A DNA stretch of 64,000 nt from the NCBI RefSeq assembly GCF_022288805.1, contig NZ_JAKOPM010000002.1, positions 1-64,000 of the forward strand. The letters run 5' to 3'. The notes below the pieces were generated by a model, which searched no databases, had not been told where the DNA came from, and saw nothing but the letters and a program-made list of their open reading frames with translations. Both the position numbers and the translations under genes were made by a program. This DNA comes from Corynebacterium yonathiae. Lineage in GTDB: Bacteria > Actinomycetota > Actinomycetes > Mycobacteriales > Mycobacteriaceae. Positions 8,577-17,230 of this stretch are shown here, piece after piece. Numbering within the stretch: the first letter of the stretch is position 1; each line of letters starts with the position of its first letter.

Positions 8577-9873
8577 GCCCTGGCAGCTGGCGGGAGCGCA
8601 GGCGGGCAAGGAGTGCGGTGGCGTCGGCAAGCGTGAGGTTGCGCGCGGCCATGCGCACGGGCCCCTGGACTAGGTCGAGGTCGACGGTGGCTAGGCCGAG
8701 CGCCTGGGAAATCGGCCCGCGGCGGTAGGTGAGCTCCTGGATATGGGAGGCGTGGATGGCCTTGACCCGGCGGTTGAGCCGGCCGTTGCGCACGATGACG
8801 TAGTCGCCGATGAGCGCGACGGTTTGCTGGCGGTAGTCCAGCGGGGAGACCCACTTGGCGCGGGCCGGCGAGGCGTAGGTGGGGGCGGCGTCGGCCGGGA
8901 GGAATTGCCGAGCTTGGGCGAGGGTGCCCACCGGCAGGATGCGGGTGGAGCCAGAAGCCTTGCCGCTTGCCGACGCCCCATATCCCGCCACCGAAACCCT
9001 CACCTCGTACCAGCCCAGCGGCCGCCAGAGGAAGGGCTGAGTAATTTGTACGGCGTGGATGCGGTCGAGGCGGATGCTTTGGCGGCGGCGGTCGGCCAGA
9101 CCGTAGGTGATGTTGAGTACCTCGCCGTCGGTGCGGGCGGTGTAGCGCCAGGAAGAATCGAGCACGTTCCAGGCGTTGGGTATCGCGCCGACGAGGATGG
9201 GCAGCGCGGTCGAGAGCGGCAACCGGGTGACCACGACGAGGATGAGGAAGCCGACGAGGAAGAGCGTGGACGTACGTAACGCGGCTGCAATCAGGGAGCG
9301 GGCGATGGGGATTTCAGGCACGAGAGCTGGTTCCTCGGCCGGTGTCTCGGTGTGGGAGATGGGAGCACCGTGAACGCGGGCGAGGATGTCATCGCGTAGG
9401 GCCTCGGCGTCGGACTTTTTTAGGTAGGCGATTTCGATGGCGGACGATTGACCGCCTGCGGTTTCCACGCGCACGGCCGCGAGGCGAAAGAGTCGGGCAA
9501 TGACGGGCTCGACGACGTCAACGGCCTGCGTGCGGTCATAGCGTGCGGTGCGCAGCTGGACAGATAATAGGCCGCGGCGCAGAGAAAGCTCTTCTGCGCC
9601 GAGCCGATAGCCCATGCGGCGCCACCATAGGCCGGAGACGAGCCACACCACCGCGCAGACCGCGATGAAACCGGCTAGGGCGAGGGCGGTATCGCGCAAG
9701 GCCTCGCCGCGGTGTTCGCCGGTAATAAAAGCGAAGATATCGCGCAGGGCTGCCATGTTGACGTTGAGGGCGAAGGCCGCGATGAGGGCCAAGATGATCG
9801 ACCACAGACGCAGCAGCGGGGTGAGGCGGTGGACGCGTTGATACTGCGGTTGCGTGCTGGACTGGTCTCTCAT
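8560..9873 (-). CDS. Large PH-domain membrane protein (YdbT-like)
   Basis: 437-residue protein with bacterial PH (bPH2, DUF304) repeats alternating with membrane spans: helices near residues 25-50, 78-100 and a pair near 205-250. PH-like cores include YRLGAEELSLRRGLLSVQLRTARYDRTQAV and, near the C-terminus, IGDYVIVRNGRLNRRVKAIHASHIQELTYRRGPISQALGLATV. It overlaps the preceding small PH gene by 4 nt. The YdbS/YdbT pair of Bacillus has the same small-plus-large arrangement. Function unknown; YdbST has been linked to bacteriocin tolerance, which cannot be judged here. A copy of the dispersed 14-bp word is inside the gene. Confidence 0.85.
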   Translation of the reverse strand: MRDQSSTQPQYQRVHRLTPLLRLWSIILALIAAFALNVNMAALRDIFAFITGEHRGEALRDTALALAGFIAVCAVVWLVSGLWWRRMGYRLGAEELSLRRGLLSVQLRTARYDRTQAVDVVEPVIARLFRLAAVRVETAGGQSSAIEIAYLKKSDAEALRDDILARVHGAPISHTETPAEEPALVPEIPIARSLIAAALRTSTLFLVGFLILVVVTRLPLSTALPILVGAIPNAWNVLDSSWRYTARTDGEVLNITYGLADRRRQSIRLDRIHAVQITQPFLWRPLGWYEVRVSVAGYGASASGKASGSTRILPVGTLAQARQFLPADAAPTYASPARAKWVSPLDYRQQTVALIGDYVIVRNGRLNRRVKAIHASHIQELTYRRGPISQALGLATVDLDLVQGPVRMAARNLTLADATALLARLRSRQLPGLKPPR

Positions 9874-10331
9874 AGGCCGCTCATCCGTTCGCGGGCTTGG
9901 TGGGCAAGGCGGGTACGGAGGGCGTCGGCAAGCGGGGCTTCTAGGCCCTTAATGGTGGCGTCTGTGCTGGCTGAGGCCGTGTGGAGCTGCAACTTTTTCA
10001 GCCCGAGCGCGCGGTCGATGGGCCCGGAGGTGACATCGACGAATTGGATGCGGCCATAGGGCACGACGGTGAAGGTGTACCAGAGCTTGCCGCGGGTGAT
10101 AAGTAGCTCATCGTCGGTTTCGAGCCAGCCCATGTTGCGCACTTGGGCGGGGATGAGCCAGAGCAGCCAGAAGAAAAGGGCGACGAAAATTCCGGCCGCC
10201 CAGTAGAACCACGGGGTCCACCAAAAACCTGCAGCAGCGGCGACCGCGGCGAGCAGAAACATCCAGCTCAGGTGGTGGATATAGCGCGAGGTCACCAGTC
10301 GCTGTGAGACGGGATTCATTTCTTCGCTCAT
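9870..10331 (-). CDS. Small PH-domain membrane protein (YdbS-like)
   Basis: About 153 residues from ATG 10331: two close hydrophobic helices (roughly residues 22-62) followed by one bPH2 domain with the typical RGKLWYTFTVVPYGRIQFVDVTSGPIDRALGLKKLQLHTAS pattern. An ATG at 10349 would add six residues with no family support. First gene of a two-gene operon with the large PH protein (4-nt overlap). A copy of the dispersed 14-bp word encodes PLADAL near the C-terminus. Confidence 0.85.
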   Translation of the reverse strand: MSEEMNPVSQRLVTSRYIHHLSWMFLLAAVAAAAGFWWTPWFYWAAGIFVALFFWLLWLIPAQVRNMGWLETDDELLITRGKLWYTFTVVPYGRIQFVDVTSGPIDRALGLKKLQLHTASASTDATIKGLEAPLADALRTRLAHQARERMSGL

Positions 10332-10370
10332 AGCTATTGACAGTATCAATCGGGTTCACCCCTTGCGCCA

Positions 10371-10427
10371 CTTATCGCTATTCGATATTATCGAATTACG
10401 ACAACATCGATAGTCGATAAGTTATCG
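10371..10427. promoter_or_regulatory. Cluster of TATCGA palindromes before membrane/HTH module
   Basis: TTCGATATTATCGAA at 10381-10395 is a perfect 7-1-7 palindrome. It is followed by ATCGATAG-TCGATAA (about 10405-10420) and flanked by CTTATCGC and GTTATCGG. Repeated TATCGA half-sites just upstream of 10443 look like tandem operators, most simply for the HTH protein encoded in the same operon. Confidence 0.6.
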
Positions 10428-10442
10428 GCGGAAAGGATTGTC

Positions 10443-10991
10443 ATGACCACCCCACAACCCACCCCTAAGGCCGAGCGTCGCGAAATTAATGCGGCAGCCG
10501 GTCTCGCCCTCCTCACCATCATCATCCTCGGCCCCACCTACCTGCGCGACCTTGCCACCGGCCGCTTTTCCACCGCACTGAGCGCAGCCATCCCAGAAGG
10601 CCTAAGCAAACACAACCTCGACGGCGGACCATTCTGGATGCTCACCGCAGCGCTCGCCGTCAAGATTGCGGCAATCTTAATCATCGCGTTCTTTGCCTAT
10701 CGCCTAGTTAAACCGATGCTTCGCGGGCAGGTTTTTAATACGAAAAATATCCGCCTCCTGAACGGAATGACCGCCGGCATCCTCGTCTGGTTTATCGGAC
10801 GGTTCGTACTCGAAGGCCTGGGCAATAACTGGGCCTCCTCACAGCTTGGAATCGACTGGTGGGCTAGTCAGGACGGAACGTCCCTTGGCGAGCTCGCCCT
10901 GCCCTACCTCTTCGTCTGTACCTTGCAGCTCTTCTCAGCCGCCATCAAGCGCGGCTGCACGCTAGAAGAGGAGGTCGAAGGCCTTGTCTGA
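10443..10991 (+). CDS. DUF2975-like four-helix membrane protein
   Basis: 182-residue integral membrane protein with helices near residues 18-36, 64-88, 105-125 and 150-168. It resembles DUF2975 proteins, which are typically paired with a small Cro/CI-type regulator (YozG-like), exactly as here. It has a ribosome site (AAAGGA) nine bases before the ATG. The end overlaps the HTH gene by 8 nt. A run of TATCGA palindromes lies upstream. Function unknown. Confidence 0.75.
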   Translation: MTTPQPTPKAERREINAAAGLALLTIIILGPTYLRDLATGRFSTALSAAIPEGLSKHNLDGGPFWMLTAALAVKIAAILIIAFFAYRLVKPMLRGQVFNTKNIRLLNGMTAGILVWFIGRFVLEGLGNNWASSQLGIDWWASQDGTSLGELALPYLFVCTLQLFSAAIKRGCTLEEEVEGLV

Positions 10992-11202
10992 GATACATGA
11001 ACCCCAAGTAATCTGCCACCTCGACCGGATTATGCAAGAGCGCGACATTACCGGCGCGGCGCTCGCTAGAGAAGTAGGAATCACCCCAGTTAACCTCTCC
11101 GTACTGAAGAATAATCGCGCCAAGGCCGTACGCTTTAGCACCCTGGCAGCACTGTGCGCGGCACTGGACTGCCAGCCGGGAGATATCTTCGGCGTCGAGT
11201 AA
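10984..11202 (+). CDS. YozG-like Cro/CI HTH regulator
   Basis: 72-residue DNA-binding protein that is almost entirely one helix-turn-helix domain: IMQERDITGAALAREVGITPVNLSVLKNNRAKAVRFSTLAALCAALDCQPGDIF. Start is TTG 10984, ten bases after a strong GAGGAGG, within the end of the membrane-protein gene. The next ATG (11032) would cut the domain. It probably regulates its own operon via the palindromes at 10371-10427. Confidence 0.8.
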   Translation: MSEIHEPQVICHLDRIMQERDITGAALAREVGITPVNLSVLKNNRAKAVRFSTLAALCAALDCQPGDIFGVE

Positions 11203-11244
11203 CAACCCTTGCCAGTATGTTGGGTTTATGCAATACTTTGACTT

Positions 11245-11508
11245 ATGTCCCCAAAGAAGAAGCCCTCCGCACCCATTTATAACCGGGTTCGTGTGCTGCG
11301 CGCCGAACGGGACATGTCGCGCGCGCAGTTGGCTGAGGCCATCGACGTCAACCCCCAGACCGTCGGTGCACTTGAGCGCGGCGACCACTCCCCCAGCCTG
11401 GACTTAGCCTTTCGCGTCTGCGAAGTCTTTGACCTTCCGGTGGAGGCTATCTTTTCCCGCCAGGAATTTGCCCCTATGTCCACTGAAATCTATAGGAAGA
11501 ATTCCTAA
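11245..11508 (+). CDS. Xre-family HTH regulator, second module
   Basis: 87-residue Cro/CI-type protein with the HTH between residues 14 and 66 (VRVLRAERDMSRAQLAEAIDVNPQTVGALERGDHSPSLDLAFRVCEVFDLPVEAIF). It is of the short YgzD/YozG-like kind. The stop overlaps the next start (TAATG). Independent of the first HTH gene, with 42 bp between them. It probably controls the membrane protein behind it. Confidence 0.82.
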   Translation: MSPKKKPSAPIYNRVRVLRAERDMSRAQLAEAIDVNPQTVGALERGDHSPSLDLAFRVCEVFDLPVEAIFSRQEFAPMSTEIYRKNS

Positions 11509-12005
11509 TGGCTACCACAATTCCCGCCTCTGTTTCCCGCCGCAAGCGCTTGATCCTGGCCGGCGATATTTTTCTCGGCTTGGCCATCGTGGCGGCGGCC
11601 CTGCACTTTTTCGCGCTTGGCTTGTCTAATCTGCTGTGGCCGATAGCCGGCATTGCGGCGACCACGTGCACCACGTGGCTGCGCCAGTCCATTCGGCACC
11701 TCGACGTTCCCACTACGGAAATGGATGAGTACGAGCTGCGCCTGCATACCGACGCCCGCGACAAAGGCCTGAAAACCGCATTGGCCACGGCTATAGTACT
11801 CTTCCTCGTCGCCGGCGCCACCGCATTTGGGCTGCGCTTCTCCGGCGCGGAGCAGGTTGCGGTGGAGGAAGCGACCTCGGGGGCTAATATCGCCATCTTC
11901 TTTGCCAAGCTCATCTATATCCAGCTGCTGTGGATTCCGTTTGCGGTAGCCAAGGAATTGGCCAATAAGCTCAACGCGGACGAGCTACGCAGCGGCGGCA
12001 ACTAG
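11508..12005 (+). CDS. Membrane protein paired with HTH regulator
   Basis: 165-residue protein with four hydrophobic segments (about 15-38, 40-56, 90-110, 128-148) and a charged loop between the second and third (RHLDVPTTEMDEYELRLHTDARDKGLK). Such proteins downstream of Xre genes are frequent in actinobacteria; I know of no assigned function. Its end overlaps the end of dnaE2 on the opposite strand by 4 nt. Confidence 0.72.
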   Translation: MATTIPASVSRRKRLILAGDIFLGLAIVAAALHFFALGLSNLLWPIAGIAATTCTTWLRQSIRHLDVPTTEMDEYELRLHTDARDKGLKTALATAIVLFLVAGATAFGLRFSGAEQVAVEEATSGANIAIFFAKLIYIQLLWIPFAVAKELANKLNADELRSGGN

Positions 12006-15000
12006 CGGAAGTCACGGGAGCCGCGGGAGAGGAATTCGCCAAAGTCCAACGGCTCAAGCTTATCTGCGACCACGCTGACCGCGCCGGTGGCATTTTGTAC
12101 GATGCCGCGGATGATCATTGCCCGGGCGGTGCGGGCCAGAACTTTATGCCGCGACCACAATCCGGGTGAGACCATCACGTTCATCAGGCCGGTTTCATCC
12201 TCCACACCCAAAAAGGTCAGGCCAGAAGCAGTGCGCGGGCGCTGGCGGTGAGTAATGATGCCAGCGATGCGCACGCGGGTGCCATCGGGGACATGGGGGA
12301 GCTGGGAGGCAGGGAGGACGTCGGCAAGCGAGGCACGCACCAGCTCCATCGGCTGCTGGTTATGGGTCACGCCGGTAGCGGCGACGTCGGTAGCCATGAG
12401 CTCAAACGCGGACATGCCGGGCAGGTGCGGCGAGGCCAGGGCGGATGTACCGGGCAGCATGCCCTCACGCTCGGTGGCGGCGACGCCGGCCTGCCACAGT
12501 GCTTGGCGACGATCCAGCCCCAGGCACTCCAGCGCCCCGGCCGTAGCCAGCGCCTCCACCTGCTCCACGCTGAGATCCGCCCGGCGCGAAAGATCAGACA
12601 CGCTAGTAAAAGGCGCGGCCGCCTCCACGCGCTCGGCGGCGGACTCCCCCAGCCCCTTGATGAGGTTAAGGCCCAAGCGAATCTCGGCCGAGCCCGTCGC
12701 GCGGGCCTGGGCGCCGGAGTCATTAATGCTCACCGGCAGCACCTGCACGCCGTGGCGCCGAGCATCCTGGATGAGCGACTGCGGGGAATAGAAACCCATC
12801 GGCTGCGCACGCAACAATCCCACGCAGAATTCCGCCGGGTAGTGGTATTTAAACCACGCGGAAAAATACACCAGCGAGGCAAAGGACTGCGAGTGCGATT
12901 CCGGAAAACCATAGGCGGCGAAGGCCACGATTTTGGTCCACAGCTTATCCGCTACCTCACCCTCAATACCGTTGGTCTCGCGCAGGCCGGCAAAGAAGCG
13001 GCTGCGCAGCGCGGTCATCTTTTCCGGGGAGCGCTTCGAGCCCATGGCGCGGCGCAGGTCATCGGCCTCGGCACCGGAGAAGCCGGCGGCGTCGACCGCG
13101 ATCTGCATCAGCTGTTCCTGGAAGAGCGGAATGCCTAACGTCTTGCCCAGGGATTTTTCCAGCACCGGATGGTCATAGGTCACCTCCTCAAGGCCATCGC
13201 GGCGGCGCAAGTAGGGGTGCACGGACCCGCCTTGGATAGGTCCGGGGCGAATGAGCGCAACCTCGACCACCAAGTCAAAGAAGCGGCGCGGCTTCAGGCG
13301 CGGCAGCGTGGCTAGCTGCGCACGGGATTCCACCTGGAAGACGCCCACCGCATCGGCGCGGCAGAGCATGTCATAAACTTCCGGCTCGGCGAGGTCGAGC
13401 TCCCACAGGTGCACCTCGCGGCCGGTGGTGGCGCGCACGGCATCAATCATGTGGTGCAGCGCCTCCAGCATGCCCAGGCCCAAAAGATCGAATTTCACCA
13501 GGCCGGCGGCCGCGCAATCATCCTTATCCCACTGGAGTACGGAGCGGTTGTCCATGCGCGCCCATTCCATAGGAACGACGTCCGCAATGGGCCGATCGCA
13601 CAGCACCATGCCGCCGGAGTGGATGCCCAGGTGGCGGGGCTGGCCGAGGAATTGCTCGGCTAAAGAGGAGACGTCGGCAGGCGGCTCGGAGGTACCTTTC
13701 GACCACGCATCGGCCGAGCCCTGCGGGTAGCCCAACGCGCGGGCGGCATCGCGGGTCGCTCCCTTGCGGCGATAGGTAATGACATTGGCCACCTGCGCGG
13801 CGCGATCGCGGCCGTGGGTGCGGTAGACATACTGGATGACTTCCTCGCGGCGGCCGGACTCGATGTCGATATCAATATCGGGCGGGCCATCACGGTCTGG
13901 GGAGAGAAAACGCTCGAAAAGCAGCTGCGCAGAGATGGGCTCCGCATTGGTAATGCCCAGCGCAAAGCACACCGCGGAGTTGGCGGCCGAGCCGCGGCCT
14001 TGGCACAGAATATTCTCGCGGCGGCAAAAATCCACCAGGTCGCACACGATCAGGAAGTAGCCGGGGAAGCCCAGCTGCTTGATGACGTCCAGCTCATGCC
14101 GAATCTGTTTCCTTGCCGCCTGCCTAATCTCGGCCGGGCGCGAAGCATAGCGGTCCTTGGCGCGGCGCCAGACCTCATGCTCCAGCCAGCTCATTTCGGT
14201 ATACCCCTCCGGCACGGGGAAATGCGGCAGGTTGGGCGCAAGGGCGTCCCAGGTAAAGGAGCACTCGCGGGCGAGCGCCACGGTTTCGGCGATGAGCTCC
14301 GGCCGATCCGGCAAGAGTTGCGCCATCTGCTCGCCGGATCGCAGCCAGCCAGCTCCCATGGGGTGGGCGTGCGGCGCGGCGGCCGCGAGGGATTCGCGCC
14401 GGGCCAGGGCACGCTTGGCGGCGGCGAGCCGAGCTTGGTCGCGGGTCGCGGCCGCGGGCCGTGCGGTTGCGATGGCCCGCAGGTTATTGTATTTATCGAG
14501 GAAACGGTGCCGATCCGCATCCTCGGGGGACATGCTGCACGAATATTCGAGAACTATGCTGTCTATTTTTATTCTTTCGAGCAAGTTATCGATTTCTGCT
14601 AGCACCTCCGGCCCCACCAGAAAGAAGCACTCCCCTTCCAGTTCGCGCGCCACCTCATCCAAGGGCGGATAAGCCACGCAATCCTTCTCCCCGGCTTCCA
14701 TCCGGGCGAGCGCGATGAGGCGCGACAGGCGGCGATAGCCCTCCGGGGTACGCGCCAGCACGGTCACCGAACCCTCCGCGAGCGATAGCTCCGCACCATA
14801 TACAGCCGGAAGGTCCACTTTAGCTGCGGCTTCAGCAAATTTCATCAGGCCATAAAAACCATCGCGGTCCACGATGGCCAACCCCTCAAGGCCTAGCTCC
14901 ACAGCCCGGGCCACCAGTTCCTCCGGCTCGGCAGCGCCGTCAAGAAAACTATAGGAACTTACCGCGTGCAGCTCCGCAAAGGGCACGGTGGACTGGCCGC

Positions 15001-15121
15001 GCTGGGCAGGAACCGTAGGTCCGTGAAGGTGATCCACCGGCACGGGCGCAGCAGATTCGCGGCCGGAGAGGATGCGCTCCACCCGCGACCACGACAGTGC
15101 CCTTCCGCCATTAAATTCCAC
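12002..15121 (-). CDS. dnaE2: Error-prone DNA polymerase DnaE2 (ImuC)
   Basis: C-family polymerase for SOS translesion synthesis, the catalytic member of the mycobacterial-type ImuA'-ImuB-DnaE2 mutasome. 1039 residues, typical for DnaE2. An N-terminal PHP domain begins at about residue 47 (FAELHAVSSYSFLDGAAEPEELV). The palm aspartates are in PPDIDIDIESGRR and VKFDLLGLGML, and an OB domain lies near the C-terminus (VRIAGIITHRQRPRTASGLTFLGVEDETG). Start is GTG 15121, just after a TACTAC -10-like element; an SOS-type box precedes it. imuA'-imuB lie 4 kb away beyond metQNI and two other genes. Confidence 0.94.
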   Translation of the reverse strand: MEFNGGRALSWSRVERILSGRESAAPVPVDHLHGPTVPAQRGQSTVPFAELHAVSSYSFLDGAAEPEELVARAVELGLEGLAIVDRDGFYGLMKFAEAAAKVDLPAVYGAELSLAEGSVTVLARTPEGYRRLSRLIALARMEAGEKDCVAYPPLDEVARELEGECFFLVGPEVLAEIDNLLERIKIDSIVLEYSCSMSPEDADRHRFLDKYNNLRAIATARPAAATRDQARLAAAKRALARRESLAAAAPHAHPMGAGWLRSGEQMAQLLPDRPELIAETVALARECSFTWDALAPNLPHFPVPEGYTEMSWLEHEVWRRAKDRYASRPAEIRQAARKQIRHELDVIKQLGFPGYFLIVCDLVDFCRRENILCQGRGSAANSAVCFALGITNAEPISAQLLFERFLSPDRDGPPDIDIDIESGRREEVIQYVYRTHGRDRAAQVANVITYRRKGATRDAARALGYPQGSADAWSKGTSEPPADVSSLAEQFLGQPRHLGIHSGGMVLCDRPIADVVPMEWARMDNRSVLQWDKDDCAAAGLVKFDLLGLGMLEALHHMIDAVRATTGREVHLWELDLAEPEVYDMLCRADAVGVFQVESRAQLATLPRLKPRRFFDLVVEVALIRPGPIQGGSVHPYLRRRDGLEEVTYDHPVLEKSLGKTLGIPLFQEQLMQIAVDAAGFSGAEADDLRRAMGSKRSPEKMTALRSRFFAGLRETNGIEGEVADKLWTKIVAFAAYGFPESHSQSFASLVYFSAWFKYHYPAEFCVGLLRAQPMGFYSPQSLIQDARRHGVQVLPVSINDSGAQARATGSAEIRLGLNLIKGLGESAAERVEAAAPFTSVSDLSRRADLSVEQVEALATAGALECLGLDRRQALWQAGVAATEREGMLPGTSALASPHLPGMSAFELMATDVAATGVTHNQQPMELVRASLADVLPASQLPHVPDGTRVRIAGIITHRQRPRTASGLTFLGVEDETGLMNVMVSPGLWSRHKVLARTARAMIIRGIVQNATGAVSVVADKLEPLDFGEFLSRGSRDFR

Positions 15122-15137
15122 TCCAGACAGCGTAGTA

Positions 15138-15153
15138 TCGAATCATTGTTCTA
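15138..15153. promoter_or_regulatory. LexA (SOS) box of dnaE2
   Basis: Read toward dnaE2, TAGAACAATGATTCGA matches 11 of the 14 defined positions of the actinobacterial LexA consensus TCGAACA-N2-TGTTCGA. It ends 17 bp upstream of the GTG start and abuts the putative -10, so repression by LexA is plausible. Confidence 0.65.
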
Positions 15154-15183
15154 GCCAAGCCGGTGGGACGTGATGGCCGCAAT

Positions 15184-15199
15184 AGACAAAGCGGTTCGC
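15184..15199. promoter_or_regulatory. McbR-like half site before metQ
   Basis: TAGAC-N6-GTTCG has one perfect McbR half and two matches in the other (consensus TAGAC-N6-GTCTA). It lies 60 bp before metQ. McbR control of metQNI is known from C. glutamicum; this particular site is inference. Confidence 0.4.
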
Positions 15200-15258
15200 T
15201 GATTGCTAAGTTGCTAAACAAGCAAATTATTTCAACTCCTACAAGAAGGGGATTCCCC

Positions 15259-16122
15259 ATGCAGATCCGTCGCGTAGTGGCTTCTACCGCCGCCGTAACC
15301 ATCGCTGCCACCAGCCTGGTGGCATGCTCTTCCGACTCCGATGACTCCAAGTCCATCAAAGTCGGCACCACCGATGACGCAAAGAAGGCTTGGGTAGCGT
15401 TCGAGCAGGAAGCAAAGAACGCAGGCTATGACATCGATATCCAGCCTTTCGCGGATTACAACACCCCGAACCAGGCTCTGGACCAGGGCGAGCTGGACAC
15501 CAATAACTTCCAGCACCTGAAGTTCTTGGCGGAGTATAACCACGGCAACGGCACCAACCTGGTGCCTATCGTGGCTACCGAGATCGTGCCGCTGGCACTG
15601 TTCTGGAAGGACCACGACTCCCTCGACGGCATCGAGGGCGAAGAAGTCGCCATCCCGAATGACTCCACCAACCAGGCTCGCGCCATCAACGTGCTGGTTC
15701 AGGCCGGCCTTCTCACTCTGAAGGACAAGAACAACCTGGAGCCCACGCCGCTGGATATTGACGAGGCGAAGTCCAAGGTCAAGGTCACCCCGGTAGACGC
15801 GGCACAGACCACGTCCGCACACGGCGAGGGCACCCCGGCGATTATCAATAACTCCTTCCTGGAGCGCGCCGGCATCGACCCAGCCACCGCCATCTTCCAG
15901 GACGATCCGAGCTCTGAAGAGGCAGAGCCGTACATCAACGTCTTCGCCGTTCGCGAGGAAGATGCCGATAACGAGGACATCAAGAAGCTCGCCGAGCTAT
16001 GGCACAGCGACGCCGTCCAGGAGGGCGTCGACGAAGACTCTGCCGGCACCTCCGTCGAGGTGGAGCGCAGCCAGGAGGATCTGCAGAAGATCCTGGATAA
16101 GCTCGAAGCAGATCTGGACTAA
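15259..16122 (+). CDS. metQ: Methionine ABC transporter binding lipoprotein MetQ
   Basis: NlpA/MetQ-family substrate-binding lipoprotein that delivers methionine to MetNI. 287 residues from ATG 15259, preceded by AAGAAGGGG. Signal peptide at 1-22 with lipobox LVAC, Cys23 being the lipid anchor. Family segments: FADYNTPNQALDQGELDTNNFQHLKFL, IVATEIVPLALF, VAIPNDSTNQARAINVLVQAGLL and the C-terminal VNVFAVREED-like stretch. Upstream in-frame codons back to 15163 lack a ribosome site. A terminator-like hairpin separates it from metN. Confidence 0.94.
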   Translation: MQIRRVVASTAAVTIAATSLVACSSDSDDSKSIKVGTTDDAKKAWVAFEQEAKNAGYDIDIQPFADYNTPNQALDQGELDTNNFQHLKFLAEYNHGNGTNLVPIVATEIVPLALFWKDHDSLDGIEGEEVAIPNDSTNQARAINVLVQAGLLTLKDKNNLEPTPLDIDEAKSKVKVTPVDAAQTTSAHGEGTPAIINNSFLERAGIDPATAIFQDDPSSEEAEPYINVFAVREEDADNEDIKKLAELWHSDAVQEGVDEDSAGTSVEVERSQEDLQKILDKLEADLD

Positions 16123-16137
16123 TCACCCTTGCTTTTA

Positions 16138-16160
16138 CCCCGCCGGAGCCCCCGGCGGGG
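16138..16160 (+). terminator. Hairpin between metQ and metN
   Basis: CCCCGCCGG and CCGGCGGGG form a 9-bp stem with a 5-nt loop, followed by TTT. In the middle of metQNI it most likely limits read-through, giving more binding protein than transporter. Confidence 0.65.
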
Positions 16161-16192
16161 TTTGGCACTTTCCTAGCTAAGGACGCAAACAC

Positions 16193-17230
16193 GTGGCAGA
16201 TTCCACTCAACGCGGCACCCGCATCGAGTTCCGCGAGATCACCAAAGTCTTTAAACAGAAAAAGGCACGAGTCAAGGCCCTCGACAATGTCTCCATGACC
16301 ATCGAGCCCGGCGAAATCGTCGGCATCATTGGCTATTCCGGCGCCGGCAAGTCCACCCTCGTGCGCATGATCAACGGCCTGGACACCCCGTCCGCCGGCG
16401 AGCTGTTGCTCGACGAGACCAATATCGTTGGCATGTCCGAGAAGAAGCTGCGCGGCATTCGTCGCAATATCGGCATGATCTTCCAGCAGTTCAACCTGAT
16501 GAACTCGCGCACCGCGGCCGGCAATATTGAATACCCGCTGCAGCTGCAGGGCGTCAGCAAGCAGGAGCGCGCCCAGCGCGTGCAAGAGCTGCTGGACTTC
16601 GTCGGCCTGGGAGACAAGGGCAAGAGCTACCCGGAGCAGCTCTCCGGCGGCCAGAAGCAGCGCGTTGGCATTGCCCGTGCGCTGGCCACCAACCCTTCGC
16701 TGCTGCTTGCCGACGAAGCCACTTCCGCCCTCGACCCCACCACCACGCAGGAAGTCCTCGACCTGCTGCGCCGGGTGAACAAGGAATTCGGCATCACCAT
16801 CGTCGTTATTACCCACGAGATGGAAGTCGTTCGCTCCATCGCCGATAAGGTCGCCGTGATGGAAAACGGCCGCGTAGTAGAACAAGGCAGCGTCTACGAA
16901 GTCTTCTCCAACCCGCAGACCTCCGTGGCCGCCAAGTTCGTGGCCACCTCGCTGCGCAACGAACCCGACGTCGTCGAAACCGACGACCTGCTCGCGCACG
17001 AAGGCCGCCTGTTTACCATCAACCTCACCGAGGAATCTGGCTTCTTCACCGCCGCCGCTCGGCTCAAGGAAGCCGGCGTGTCCATCGCCGTCGTGCACGG
17101 CGGTATCACCACGTTGCAGCAGCATTCCTTTGGCAAACTGACCGTGCGACTCAGCGGCGATAATAACGCCATCGAAGAGTTCTACCGCACGCTTTCTACC
17201 ACCACCCAGATTGAGGAGATTGCACGATGA
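16193..17230 (+). CDS. metN: Methionine ABC transporter ATPase MetN
   Basis: ABC ATPase of the MetNI-Q methionine importer, on the inner face of the membrane. 345 residues from GTG 16193. Walker A GYSGAGKST, Q-loop FQQFNL, signature LSGGQKQR, Walker B LLLADEATSALDP and H-loop THEM. The C-terminal 75 residues form a NIL (regulatory methionine-binding) domain (SGFFTAAARLKEAGVSIAVVHGGI...). The stop overlaps metI (ATGA). Confidence 0.94.
   Translation: MADSTQRGTRIEFREITKVFKQKKARVKALDNVSMTIEPGEIVGIIGYSGAGKSTLVRMINGLDTPSAGELLLDETNIVGMSEKKLRGIRRNIGMIFQQFNLMNSRTAAGNIEYPLQLQGVSKQERAQRVQELLDFVGLGDKGKSYPEQLSGGQKQRVGIARALATNPSLLLADEATSALDPTTTQEVLDLLRRVNKEFGITIVVITHEMEVVRSIADKVAVMENGRVVEQGSVYEVFSNPQTSVAAKFVATSLRNEPDVVETDDLLAHEGRLFTINLTEESGFFTAAARLKEAGVSIAVVHGGITTLQQHSFGKLTVRLSGDNNAIEEFYRTLSTTTQIEEIAR

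Noticed and set aside
10984..11508. Toxin-antitoxin system
   Set aside because: The two HTH proteins pair with multi-span membrane proteins, not with a recognisable toxin.
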